This document shows positions 18,683 through 26,885 of a stretch of 64,000 nucleotides of DNA, piece by piece. Position 1 is the stretch's first letter, and each line of letters opens with the position of its first letter. The stretch lies in assembly GCA_017745075.1 (NCBI GenBank), contig JAGIAD010000008.1, positions 180,433 to 244,432 on the forward strand, written 5' to 3'. Below the pieces are notes generated by a model that was not told the DNA's origin, ran no database searches, and was given only the letters and a program-made list of their open reading frames with translations. Source of the DNA: Sphingobacteriaceae bacterium. Its GTDB lineage: Bacteria > Bacteroidota > Bacteroidia > Sphingobacteriales > Sphingobacteriaceae. A program made the translations under genes and the position numbers.

Positions 18683-19921
18683 ATGCGACCACCATCCAAA
18701 CCAGAAATTAATAAGAGCAACGATAAAAGCTGGTACATTTCATGGAATCATGATGTACCATTTGAACTATGGCCAACTTATAAACGAAAGAGGGTAAGGA
18801 TTAAAAAATACGATTTCATTAATACTTTAACGGGTGATGAAAGAGCAGCATTTGCAGAAGAGCGCAGATTAATTTGGGAATATCTACTTACCAGGCTTAA
18901 TTATAATCCATTTGAGGAAGAACTTAATCTACTGAAAGGTATCCAAGATGAAGCAATCAAGGTCGAAAAACAAATAGTTAGTGCGGAACAAAAAATAGAT
19001 GAGTTCCCATTGTACAAGACACCAATTTCAGAAGCGCTTGATAGGTGGCTGGAATACAAGGTGTCTGGTACAAAAAACAGAGGGTCTAAAAGTAATTGGA
19101 CCTCAGTTAATACCTGGTTGTTAAAATACTTAAGAGAGAATAATCTTTTAGATACGCCTGCAAGTAAAATTACAGCCAAACATTTAATTGTAGCGCTTGA
19201 TACTGTAAAATTGGAACGGAAATGGGAAGGCAAAACCTTCAATAATAACAAGGCCTATTTGGTAATGATCTTTAAATGGCTCACTACAATGGAATATATA
19301 CCCATAAACCCGATCGAAGGCAAGATTAAAAAGCAGAAAGAGCATATATCCATTAATACCTGGTATGACAGAGACCTTGCGAAACTTGTTAAGAGCACCT
19401 TATTACAAAACAAAAAAGCATTACCAGTTTATAGGGCCTCTCAGTTTACATATCTTTTATGTATCCGCAGCCAACAAGAGTTATTGAAGCTAAGAGTCAG
19501 GGATATCGACCGGAGGTTAAAAAGGGTAAGGTTTACATCAGATCTTTCTAAAAATGATAAAGAAGCTTTCCGCGATTATCCAGAGGAATTTGAAACTGTA
19601 TTGGACGAAATTGACTTTAATAATTTACCAAAACACTATCTTCTTTTTGGAAAAGGTGGTTATCCGGCTGAGGTTAGTGGTGGGAAAAACACCCTATCTA
19701 ATCTTTTCAAGCCGATTAAAGACCAGTTAGGGTTGAGTAATGACTACACTATTTACGGCTGGAAACATACTAGGGTTGTACATGAAATGATGAAAGGGGC
19801 AGACCCATATAGTATTCAACACCTGTGCCGGCATAGTGATCTCAAAGAAACAATAAAGTATATGAGGGATTTCGATCTAAGCTTAAAAAATGTTTACACT
19901 GCTGAAGATCTGTCTTTCTGA
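18683..19921 (+). CDS. int: Tyrosine recombinase (phage integrase)
   Basis: 412 residues from the ATG at 18683 (AAAAG upstream). The open frame extends back to a TTG at 18602 inside the att core. A SAM-like core-binding domain lies in the middle ('ISEALDRWLEYKVSGTKNRGSKSNWTSVNTWLLKYL'). The catalytic domain has an Arg in 'LLCIRSQQELLKLRVRDID', HxxR as 'YGWKHTRVVHEM', and 'LCRHSDLKETIKYMRDF' with the Tyr nucleophile. In the prophage it adjoins attL. In the excised circle it would lie downstream of the repressor genes. Confidence 0.93.
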   Translation: MRPPSKPEINKSNDKSWYISWNHDVPFELWPTYKRKRVRIKKYDFINTLTGDERAAFAEERRLIWEYLLTRLNYNPFEEELNLLKGIQDEAIKVEKQIVSAEQKIDEFPLYKTPISEALDRWLEYKVSGTKNRGSKSNWTSVNTWLLKYLRENNLLDTPASKITAKHLIVALDTVKLERKWEGKTFNNNKAYLVMIFKWLTTMEYIPINPIEGKIKKQKEHISINTWYDRDLAKLVKSTLLQNKKALPVYRASQFTYLLCIRSQQELLKLRVRDIDRRLKRVRFTSDLSKNDKEAFRDYPEEFETVLDEIDFNNLPKHYLLFGKGGYPAEVSGGKNTLSNLFKPIKDQLGLSNDYTIYGWKHTRVVHEMMKGADPYSIQHLCRHSDLKETIKYMRDFDLSLKNVYTAEDLSF

Positions 19922-20133
19922 TTAAGCTTAATAATCTCAACAATTTTTTCGATATTTTCTGGAGTAAGTTTACTGTTTTTATTAAGATTGGAAACCCATT
20001 TACCACTCCGTGTAAACAACATTCCTTGAAAATAATCATTGATATAGATTTGGAAACTTTCGTCGACACCTGACAAACACAGTAATCTAACTTCGCCATA
20101 TGAGGATTTAAATTTTATATCAACTGTCGCCAT
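19894..20133 (-). CDS. Small phage protein of unknown function
   Basis: 79 residues from the ATG at 20133 ('MATVDIKFKSSYGEVRLLCLSGVDESFQIYINDYFQG...'). The longer frame from 20160 would begin inside the terminator hairpin of the upstream gene, so the later start is preferred. It is beta-rich at the N-terminus with a helical C-terminus 'TPENIEKIVEIIKL'. It overlaps the 3' end of int by 28 bp on the opposite strand. No family recognised. Confidence 0.6.
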   Translation of the reverse strand: MATVDIKFKSSYGEVRLLCLSGVDESFQIYINDYFQGMLFTRSGKWVSNLNKNSKLTPENIEKIVEIIKLNQKDRSSAV

Positions 20134-20143
20134 CGTCCAAAAA

Positions 20144-20171
20144 TAAAAAAAGCCTTTCATTTCTAAAAGGC
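20144..20171 (-). terminator. Intrinsic terminator of the late (lysis) transcript
   Basis: On the minus strand GCCTTTT pairs with AAAGGC around a short loop and is followed by seven T. It ends the leftward late operon beyond the spanin-like gene. Confidence 0.75.
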
Positions 20172-20195
20172 AGTTTACTTTATTACTTTTGTCAC

Positions 20196-20281
20196 CTCAC
20201 GACATAAGGATGCACCATTATCACTCGATGGCTTACGCCCTCGACATTGATGCTGGTGCATTCTTTTTTTTATGTCGTGAG
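20196..20281. ncRNA. 86-nt long-stem structured element of the prophage
   Basis: The arms CTCACGACATAA (from 20196) and TTATGTCGTGAG (to 20281) pair. A second stem GATGCACCA/TGGTGCAT lies inside, separated by a one-sided T-rich bulge. An inner hairpin CGATGGC-TTAC-GCCCTCG has one mismatch. Read on + it ends GGTGCATTCTTTTTTTT, like a terminator. It lies noncoding between two minus-strand genes. Function unknown: small RNA, processing site or protein-binding palindrome. Confidence 0.5.
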
Positions 20282-20309
20282 AAACTGAGAAAGAGGTCGG
20301 GGGCGTTTA

Positions 20310-20957
20310 TTATTTTCTGAAGAAAAAGAACCAGATCGCAACCAAAAATACGATTGTTATCCCTATCCAAACTTTCCAATCTAGATCAATATTTTTGGTT
20401 TTATCTAAATTAGTGGAGTCGACCTTTGTTTCACTCTTCACCTTACTTGTGCTATCCTTAGAAAGTTTATTTAATGAGTTTATTGTTTTGGTTGTATCAC
20501 CGGCGCTTTGCTCATGTGTTATCGTTCTATTAATAAGCATTTCGTTGAACGGAACATCTTTTGTTTTGCCATCGGTTTTAATTCGGGCAGTTAGTTCGTT
20601 TGTTTTTTTGTTTTGAAAAACAGTAACACTGACATTTTTATTCTTAACATCAACTAATTTAAAAGCCGTGTCCCCCCGAAGATCAACCGGACCATCTACT
20701 TTAAAATTGGCAGTCAGTTCAATATTGTCATTTTGAGGAGATTTATATGAAATTGTTTCTTGGACTGTTGTTTTACCATTGGAATAAGTTCCTTTGGCAA
20801 ATGAAGCAACGCTGTCAACTTTAACGCTGCCAATTTTAGATTCGGTTTCGAGCCTGATATCTTCAGTTTTCTTATCAAGCTTTTTGTGTTTAAGAATCCT
20901 GCACCCATTTGATGATATAAGAACGAGCGCCAATGCAATTAATAATAACTTTTTCAT
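20310..20957 (-). CDS. Putative unimolecular-spanin-like lipoprotein
   Basis: 215 residues. The N-terminal lipoprotein signal ends at SNGC (Cys19); a Lys/Thr/Ser-rich periplasmic stretch of about 170 residues with beta and coiled segments follows; a C-terminal transmembrane helix ('WIGITIVFLVAIWFFFF') comes last, with a short RK tail. An outer-membrane lipid anchor plus an inner-membrane anchor in one chain is the design of u-spanins, which fuse the two membranes at lysis. It is the last gene of the lysis group, overlapping the next by 4 bp. Identity with a known spanin family is not claimed. Confidence 0.6.
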   Translation of the reverse strand: MKKLLLIALALVLISSNGCRILKHKKLDKKTEDIRLETESKIGSVKVDSVASFAKGTYSNGKTTVQETISYKSPQNDNIELTANFKVDGPVDLRGDTAFKLVDVKNKNVSVTVFQNKKTNELTARIKTDGKTKDVPFNEMLINRTITHEQSAGDTTKTINSLNKLSKDSTSKVKSETKVDSTNLDKTKNIDLDWKVWIGITIVFLVAIWFFFFRK

Positions 20958-21292
20958 TTTCTGTTGGCTTTAATTATAACTGTACTTTTTTTAGACGTAT
21001 CAATATTTATCCACTGTTTGATTTGGTCAAGCTCACGATCGGTTCGTCGCAACATCATGCCCTGGAGACTATCGATGATCCGATCCTTCTTTCTTTCGCT
21101 TACCACGTGGAGAGAATCTCGTTTTTCATACTTGATTATTTGATCATCTTTAGATTTAATTACCGCAGCCGAAGTGTCGGTAAATTTGTATACAAAGAAC
21201 CAAGCGATCGATACAGCAACTACTAGAAGATATACAGCTGGTGATTTTACAATTTGATTAAATGAAACTTTAGGGAGTGTTATGTTCTGCAT
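20954..21292 (-). CDS. Single-TM lysis-region protein (holin or i-spanin candidate)
   Basis: 112 residues: one N-terminal transmembrane helix ('SPAVYLLVVAVSIAWFFVYKF', about 17-37), then a charged helical, coiled-coil-like periplasmic part. This fits an Rz-type inner-membrane spanin better than a classical holin, but a one-TM holin remains possible. It lies 11 bp after the endolysin gene and overlaps the next gene by ATGA. Confidence 0.55.
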   Translation of the reverse strand: MQNITLPKVSFNQIVKSPAVYLLVVAVSIAWFFVYKFTDTSAAVIKSKDDQIIKYEKRDSLHVVSERKKDRIIDSLQGMMLRRTDRELDQIKQWINIDTSKKSTVIIKANRK

Positions 21293-21303
21293 CGCAATAG
21301 ATA

Positions 21304-21870
21304 TTATTTTTTATATGGCCTTAATCTGCTCAACCAGCTCTCAAGAAACTGAGCTTGGTCGCCAACAGCCCAGCTGCGATAGGCAGCCTCACGAGCAGCA
21401 TTGTATTTTGTTAATAAAGTTGCCGGATCAGATTTATTTGCCAATTCTATAACTTTCGGATCCATAATGCCATCTTTGACCACTCCAAAAATTTGCTCTA
21501 AAAATTGAACCGCTCTGCCTTTACCAGAATTAACCCCAAAATCATAGATTGAATTGGCGAGTTGCTGATCATTGATCTGATCTAACTTATTTATTTGCCA
21601 AAAATTATCCTTATAGAATTCGACGATGAGATCACGCACGGGCTCTGTGTTAACTTTGGCTGATGCATTCACCCAACCAGCTAAACTGAGCTTTGTCTTT
21701 GCCCTTTTGTAATCCTCTTTATACCGATCTATATGCTTCCATCCTTGCCATTGCGGCCAGAAGTTTCTAGCTATACCTGCAAACGTTTCACCGCCTCTAT
21801 CAGCTTTATTGTTTGCATAACCACCTTCGTTAATGCCGGTTATTTTTTCTGCGATCTCAAATTTTGCCAT
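21304..21870 (-). CDS. GH108-type endolysin (N-acetylmuramidase)
   Basis: 188 residues. 'ITGINEGGYANNKADRGGETFAGIARNFWPQW' at residues 11-42 is the GH108 signature with catalytic Glu15. The C-terminal 'KYNAAREAAYRSWAVGDQAQFLESWLSRL' matches the associated peptidoglycan-binding domain. It cuts the glycan backbone of peptidoglycan during phage lysis. No signal peptide, so a holin is needed. It is preceded by a terminator hairpin at 21884-21910, so it may have its own promoter. Confidence 0.92.
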   Translation of the reverse strand: MAKFEIAEKITGINEGGYANNKADRGGETFAGIARNFWPQWQGWKHIDRYKEDYKRAKTKLSLAGWVNASAKVNTEPVRDLIVEFYKDNFWQINKLDQINDQQLANSIYDFGVNSGKGRAVQFLEQIFGVVKDGIMDPKVIELANKSDPATLLTKYNAAREAAYRSWAVGDQAQFLESWLSRLRPYKK

Positions 21871-21883
21871 ACCATTTCGCTAA

Positions 21884-21910
21884 AAAAGGATCAGTGTATC
21901 TGATCCTTTT
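21884..21910. terminator. Bidirectional hairpin between the tail-fibre and lysis genes
   Basis: AAAAGGATCAG pairs exactly with CTGATCCTTTT around a 5-nt loop. The flanking A and T runs allow termination on either strand. It ends the tail operon. Confidence 0.85.
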
Positions 21911-21976
21911 ATCAACAGTAAATTTCGATATAGGTTACATTTATTAATCGCCGAAAAGTAGCTGAAAAGTAATTTA

Positions 21977-23749
21977 TCAAATTGCCGGTTCAGACATCAG
22001 CTGCATCCAATTTGTACCATCAAAGTAATTTGTTTTATGCGTAGTTAAATTGTATATTTCTAAGCCTTCAGCTGGAGTTGGTATGCTATCCCTTTGTGAA
22101 GATGTTAGTCTCGGTTTTAAAAATCCCTGATTAATACTATCAATACGAAATTTAGCTGAATTATCAGGAACAAAATCTTCAGAATTCCCAATAATAACAT
22201 TACCTAAAGCATCCATCCTTAACATCTCAATCTCATCACCAGAAACCCCGTTAGACATCAATATCTTAAATTTGCCAGATTCGAAGAAGTTTGAAATCTT
22301 TGTTTCGTTAGTATTAGAAAACAAAACTAAACGTCCCTTTGTGCCGACTCCGCCGCTATATATAGATTCAATTTTTTTTCCGAATGGTTGTATGATATCC
22401 AATGCATTTAAAGAGCCATCTTGGCCAATATTAAAAGCTAAAATATCACCATCAGTACCTACGAAAAACCTAATTTCACCACTACTATAGTGAGACCTAA
22501 ATTCCATATGTCCCTGTGGCGTAGAAGGAACAAATGAATTATGTACGTTTGATGAATAAGCCGCCCTAATTGCCGTCCCTGTTTTAAGGAGGATATCCTT
22601 AGTTAAGTCTGCTGATTCAGGTATAGAGGAGCCTATCTGCTGGATTAAACCATTGATATAAAATTTACCTTCTGTGCGAGTACCTGACCTCAAAGTATTA
22701 ACTAAACCTAGATTTCCATGTTTATCTGATCCAATAATGAAAAATGTATTTGGTGGTAAAAGGTTGTTCCCACGATGTTTAAGTACTCCTTCAATTACTT
22801 TACCTGTCAAAAAACCCTGAGTTGAAAGATTAAAGAATCTTTTTATTCCGCCTAATGTTAAAATAGCGATTACTTCATGGCCATTGTCATTTGGATGCGT
22901 TCCATCATAGGTAAGAAAAGAGGAGCCTCCATTAGCTATCATACCATCAAAAACATTAACATAGTTTACTCCGAATGATGTCGCTAAAGTTTCAATTACT
23001 AAATTATACTCTCTAATCTTTACCTCATCTTCCTCACTCAGATCTGGTTGTGTAGCTGGAATACTTAATAAAGTTATTTCATCTGCAGACCAACCTTTTA
23101 CCGTGATGCATTCATTTAAAAAATCTGAATACTTCGACTGAAAAATAACTGCTGTGTCTCCAGGAGTACGATAATCATTAATTCCGTATTCTACTATCAA
23201 CCGCTTCATCTCGGGTGTTTTAACCGGCGCTGGTTCATGCCCTATTCCTGCACCTGGTACCCCGAAATTTAATTCTTCCAAGTCAAGAAATCCTGACAGT
23301 AGGGTTGAGAACCTTTTAGCATTTGATGAAGCTCCTATGCCATAGGCAATGGAATCTCCCATAACTACAATACTTCCACTTTGGTCTTCTGCATCAGCCT
23401 CATTGGTAAGCCTGTTTTTCGTTGTATCGTATGTTAAAACAGAATCTTGCTCTATTGCTCCTGTATCCGAACCGAAAACGATACAGTGAGGAACTAAATC
23501 AGAAACTTCGCCGCCTGTCGGCAAGTCTTTTATCGACGATGCTGGCAATCGATCTGAACCAGTCAATGAAACTAACAAGTCTCGAATTTGAACAGCTGTC
23601 TGACTTCCTGTAGGAACAAGCTCTATTGTTTTGCTCAATAAAATATTAAGCTCACTTCCTTTGATCGCCGGTACCCGAGGCGTTTTTAAATATTCAGAAA
23701 TACAATCCTTGAGATCCTGAATAGTTTCAATATTATTAATGTCTGCCAT
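21977..23749 (-). CDS. Tail fibre/tailspike protein with SGNH (GDSL) esterase domain
   Basis: 590 residues. There is a short helical N-terminus, then an SGNH hydrolase domain of about 125-300: 'IVVMGDSIAYGIGASSNAKRF' (Ser near 131), 'VEYGINDYRTPGD' (Asn block III), and 'YDGTHPNDNGHEVIA' (Asp and His). A beta-rich region follows, ending in a terminal 'NSAKFRIDS...PRLTSSQRDSIPTPAEGLEIYNLTTHKTNYFDGTNWMQL' segment typical of Bacteroidetes tail fibres. The esterase probably deacetylates a surface polysaccharide receptor. It is the last tail gene, after the collar fibre. Confidence 0.85.
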   Translation of the reverse strand: MADINNIETIQDLKDCISEYLKTPRVPAIKGSELNILLSKTIELVPTGSQTAVQIRDLLVSLTGSDRLPASSIKDLPTGGEVSDLVPHCIVFGSDTGAIEQDSVLTYDTTKNRLTNEADAEDQSGSIVVMGDSIAYGIGASSNAKRFSTLLSGFLDLEELNFGVPGAGIGHEPAPVKTPEMKRLIVEYGINDYRTPGDTAVIFQSKYSDFLNECITVKGWSADEITLLSIPATQPDLSEEDEVKIREYNLVIETLATSFGVNYVNVFDGMIANGGSSFLTYDGTHPNDNGHEVIAILTLGGIKRFFNLSTQGFLTGKVIEGVLKHRGNNLLPPNTFFIIGSDKHGNLGLVNTLRSGTRTEGKFYINGLIQQIGSSIPESADLTKDILLKTGTAIRAAYSSNVHNSFVPSTPQGHMEFRSHYSSGEIRFFVGTDGDILAFNIGQDGSLNALDIIQPFGKKIESIYSGGVGTKGRLVLFSNTNETKISNFFESGKFKILMSNGVSGDEIEMLRMDALGNVIIGNSEDFVPDNSAKFRIDSINQGFLKPRLTSSQRDSIPTPAEGLEIYNLTTHKTNYFDGTNWMQLMSEPAI

Positions 23750-23750
23750 T

Positions 23751-24683
23751 TTATACTTTAATTAAAGGAATTAAGCCAATGTTTTTTGGACGTGTTTCCA
23801 AACCTCCCGTTGATCCCGTTTGTGGCGAACTAGCGTCCTTAGAATTTCTTGAATTACCTCGATCTGCGGAATACTCCTGGCCAATAGGTACATCATTCAT
23901 TGTGTGAGTATGTGCTTTGAAATCGTCTGCTTCATAACCGCCGGGGTATTCTGAATTTCTACCCAGCGAAATACCCGCGCCTAAATCCAAGGAGCGAATA
24001 AACATACCTCTTAGATCAGGTACCCTGAAAGTTGTAGTGGTATTACCAGTACTAAAAAAACCTTTGCTGTTTGGAACCGAATTCCATTGCAGATCCGTGA
24101 TTAAGCTGGAACCTAAAGTTTGTACGTATTCCCATAACCTTGGATAATCGGCCCGGCTAAGTAAATCACCCTGAGCAATAACAGTATTTGTTTTTTGCTT
24201 ATAGCCATAGTCAAAATCGCCAACGTTTAAAAAATTTCCGCTATAATCCAAAAGAATAAACACAGCACCATCCCAAACTAATTCAATTTTTTCACCATCT
24301 GCTATAAACAAATTTGTCCTGGTACCTGAGCTTAATGTTTTAACATTTAAATTTAGTGTGATTTGCTTGGCGCTGATACTAAGTATAGCTATCCTTAAAC
24401 CTTTGTCATCAGCTGATAGTATTGGTAAGGTTACAGCTGCATTACCGGTTATGTTTAAAAGCACAAGGTTTAAAAGCACCTCGGTTTTAGTAAGCACCTT
24501 TGTTGCATCGACTATCGTCAAACCATTGTATCCGCGCATGGCATTTCGCAACCATGTGGTACGATCGGCCAGCTCTTTCAATGGTTTATTATCAATACCA
24601 TCTGGGCCACCGATAACCAAATCCGTTGTTTCGAATTGATAAATTTCTTCTCTCCAGGTATTTTCGCCTTCGTAAAGTCCCAT
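23751..24683 (-). CDS. Tail-collar domain fibre protein
   Basis: 310 residues. The C-terminal half has the phage tail-collar fold: 'GDLLSRADYPRLWEYVQTLG', 'FRVPDLRGMFIRSLDLGAGISLGR', 'DDFKAHTHTMNDV' with the HTH metal-binding-like histidines, and 'RPKNIGLIPLIKV' at the end. Proteins of this type form distal fibres in P2/Mu-like phages. It starts 3 bp after the previous gene, in a tight operon. Confidence 0.85.
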   Translation of the reverse strand: MGLYEGENTWREEIYQFETTDLVIGGPDGIDNKPLKELADRTTWLRNAMRGYNGLTIVDATKVLTKTEVLLNLVLLNITGNAAVTLPILSADDKGLRIAILSISAKQITLNLNVKTLSSGTRTNLFIADGEKIELVWDGAVFILLDYSGNFLNVGDFDYGYKQKTNTVIAQGDLLSRADYPRLWEYVQTLGSSLITDLQWNSVPNSKGFFSTGNTTTTFRVPDLRGMFIRSLDLGAGISLGRNSEYPGGYEADDFKAHTHTMNDVPIGQEYSADRGNSRNSKDASSPQTGSTGGLETRPKNIGLIPLIKV

Positions 24684-24686
24684 TTC

Positions 24687-25136
24687 TTAAGAATTAATAG
24701 TTATCTTCCATGAACCAACCAACCTAACAGCATCGGTTTTTACAATTTCCGTTCTAGTTTTACGAGCGAACAAAGCACCGCTATCGGTAACCAACCCGAA
24801 CTCTCTAAATGTTTGACCATTTCCTTCAGTAGCATTTAATGCCCAATCAAACTTTACAGAGTTTGGTTCCGGGTAAGTTACCCCAGTAATGGTAGTTTCA
24901 AACGGAGCAGTTATTGCAACATCTGTAAGAGCAGGGGCCGTTCCATTTGTGCCGAGCTGCAGCTTGGTTATTTTTTTTCCCGTGGTATCACCACCCAAAA
25001 GCCTTGCAATATTGGTGTGGCCAAGAGTAACCACTAAATTGTTTTCCTGATAGTCGTCAATGATTTTGCCTGAAGCAACATCGATGACCGCTAAAGAAAA
25101 GCATCCTTTTGCGTTTAAAAATTCTTTATTCATCAT
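24687..25136 (-). CDS. Tail fibre-associated structural protein
   Basis: 149 residues of beta-rich sequence ('LGHTNIARLLGGDTTGKKITKLQLGTNGTAPALTDVAIT', 'FREFGLVTDSGALFARKTR'). It resembles short tail-fibre connector proteins found between gpI and the collar fibre in P2-like prophages. It overlaps the gpI gene by 4 bp. The exact role is not determined. Confidence 0.65.
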   Translation of the reverse strand: MMNKEFLNAKGCFSLAVIDVASGKIIDDYQENNLVVTLGHTNIARLLGGDTTGKKITKLQLGTNGTAPALTDVAITAPFETTITGVTYPEPNSVKFDWALNATEGNGQTFREFGLVTDSGALFARKTRTEIVKTDAVRLVGSWKITINS

Positions 25137-25792
25137 ACCGGTATTATTTCTATTTCCAGAACATCGCTGTCTGAACTATAATTTTTACTTCCATCACGAT
25201 AGTGTTGGCCATCGTGCTTAAAATCTCCACCTGCAACAATCACATCATCATCATCCACTGATGGGCTCTCTGAACTTTCATCGCTGAGGTTGATATCATC
25301 ATTGCCCAGATCGATCGTGTAGCTGATATCCAACAAATGGTTCCTGGTGCCCTTATAAACATTTATCATCTTTACCAGCTCTTCAATCATTGAAGCGCTT
25401 ATTAGATTTTTACCACCATCTAAATCGATACGGAACTGAGCCCATCCGTAATCAGGATCTGTGCCGGCATTTTCAATAATTACTGCATCAGGATATCCGA
25501 TGCTTTTTAATGCTTCTTGAACCGCCCAAACAGTACCGCTGTATCTTTTAAGTTCAATTGCTTTTTTTATTACTTCGCGCTGCTGCTCTTCGGTTGTAGC
25601 CAGTTTCATCCCCTTATACCCAAGCACATCAAACTGCGCGGCAAGCATCGGTAAAGCAGATGAATCAACAGTATCGATAATATACACCAGCAGTTTTTCC
25701 AAAGGAATCGCATCTAGGTATTTTTGTGCAACCGTATCGAAAGCAACAAAATGTTTTACATCAGCAATAGCACTGGCCAGTATGTTACTCAT
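25133..25792 (-). CDS. P2 gpI-like baseplate/tail protein
   Basis: 219 residues. The N-terminal 'DTVAQKYLDAIPLEKLLVYIIDTVDSSALPMLAAQFDVLGYKG' and 'IKKAIELKRYSGTVWAVQEALKSIGY' fit the tail protein I family. The C-terminus is acidic and beta-rich. It overlaps gpJ by 8 bp. gpI completes the baseplate wedge and links to fibres. Confidence 0.88.
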   Translation of the reverse strand: MSNILASAIADVKHFVAFDTVAQKYLDAIPLEKLLVYIIDTVDSSALPMLAAQFDVLGYKGMKLATTEEQQREVIKKAIELKRYSGTVWAVQEALKSIGYPDAVIIENAGTDPDYGWAQFRIDLDGGKNLISASMIEELVKMINVYKGTRNHLLDISYTIDLGNDDINLSDESSESPSVDDDDVIVAGGDFKHDGQHYRDGSKNYSSDSDVLEIEIIPV

Positions 25793-26885
25793 CGCTATAA
25801 CCAGTTAAATTAACAGTTATCCCGGTGCAAAAAGCTACCTCGCTAAAGTCAGCTGTTACATCTGCAGCTGGCTGTATGACTTCTATACTATAAACCGCAT
25901 CGGTTTTACTTGCCGCATTGATTTGGCTCCTTACTGCATTGCGGCCAAGCTTTCTTTTACGCTGATCAGCATATGCTGTTAGGCTCGCGGTAATCGCTGC
26001 CAGTTCAGGAGCAGGCACCGATCCGGTTAAAAGTATTACGTTAACCTCGATCGCATAATTCTTTTTTGTTGGCGCTACGACGTTAACAATATCATTTAGC
26101 GGCCTAACTTTTTTAGGAGTTACCTTTGCTTCGATGGCTGCAATAAGATCTGCTGAAGGTGTGGCCGCATTTTCAAGCAGCGGATAAATATTTACGTGAC
26201 CTGGTATCGGAGACTTAATACCAACATCAATGATTGATTGATTGGCTGACTTAGCAAAATATATGTAAGCATCATCCGGACCAGCTGAACTAAATGCAGA
26301 TGGCGCAAGTTTTATTCTTTCCCGAATACCATCATCAGTTTCAGTATCGGCGCCGCCATCAGTTATTTCGATATTTCCAGCAATTGCAACAAAAGCCTGT
26401 GGATCCAAAATTATACTGATTGCACCTATCGGATAGTTGTTGCCAATATCACCGGCCACCGTACATTCTGCAGCAACATTTACAGTATCAGTACCAGCTG
26501 GAACTGTTGCCCCAACCAACGTTATAAATACCGCTTTACCATCCGGGCTTTGGACCCTGATCCCGGCAGGTATATCAATGGTAGGATGTCCCCCAACCAG
26601 AGTGAACTGGATGGTGCATATAGCTTTTGCGGCAGGCAACCTTGTAACTCCTACCAGCTCACCTAAATAGTCAATCATCGGATATCGAGCATAAGCTAAT
26701 AAGTTTTGTTTTGCCGCCTCATTTGCCTCAATCTTATTCAAATGTATGCGATAGCTTATAGCTTGAATAAGAAGCATTTCCGCTTGTCCTGGTGCAAGCT
26801 GCATACCGGTAAGCGATTCATAATTTGCCTTGAAATCAGCAACAATAATATCTGGATTGCTATCTATAAAAATCGGTTCTTCCAT
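25785..26885 (-). CDS. Baseplate protein J (P2 gpJ / Mu gp47 family)
   Basis: 366 residues. 'LLAYARYPMIDYLGELVGVTRLPAAKAICTIQFTL', 'ITDGGADTETDDGIRERIKLAPSAFSSAGPDDAYIYFAKSA' and 'NDIVNVVAPTKKNYAIEVNVILL' are clear Baseplate_J features. It forms the baseplate periphery of the contractile tail. It abuts the gp25-like gene (1-bp overlap). Confidence 0.93.
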   Translation of the reverse strand: MEEPIFIDSNPDIIVADFKANYESLTGMQLAPGQAEMLLIQAISYRIHLNKIEANEAAKQNLLAYARYPMIDYLGELVGVTRLPAAKAICTIQFTLVGGHPTIDIPAGIRVQSPDGKAVFITLVGATVPAGTDTVNVAAECTVAGDIGNNYPIGAISIILDPQAFVAIAGNIEITDGGADTETDDGIRERIKLAPSAFSSAGPDDAYIYFAKSANQSIIDVGIKSPIPGHVNIYPLLENAATPSADLIAAIEAKVTPKKVRPLNDIVNVVAPTKKNYAIEVNVILLTGSVPAPELAAITASLTAYADQRKRKLGRNAVRSQINAASKTDAVYSIEVIQPAADVTADFSEVAFCTGITVNLTGYSDE

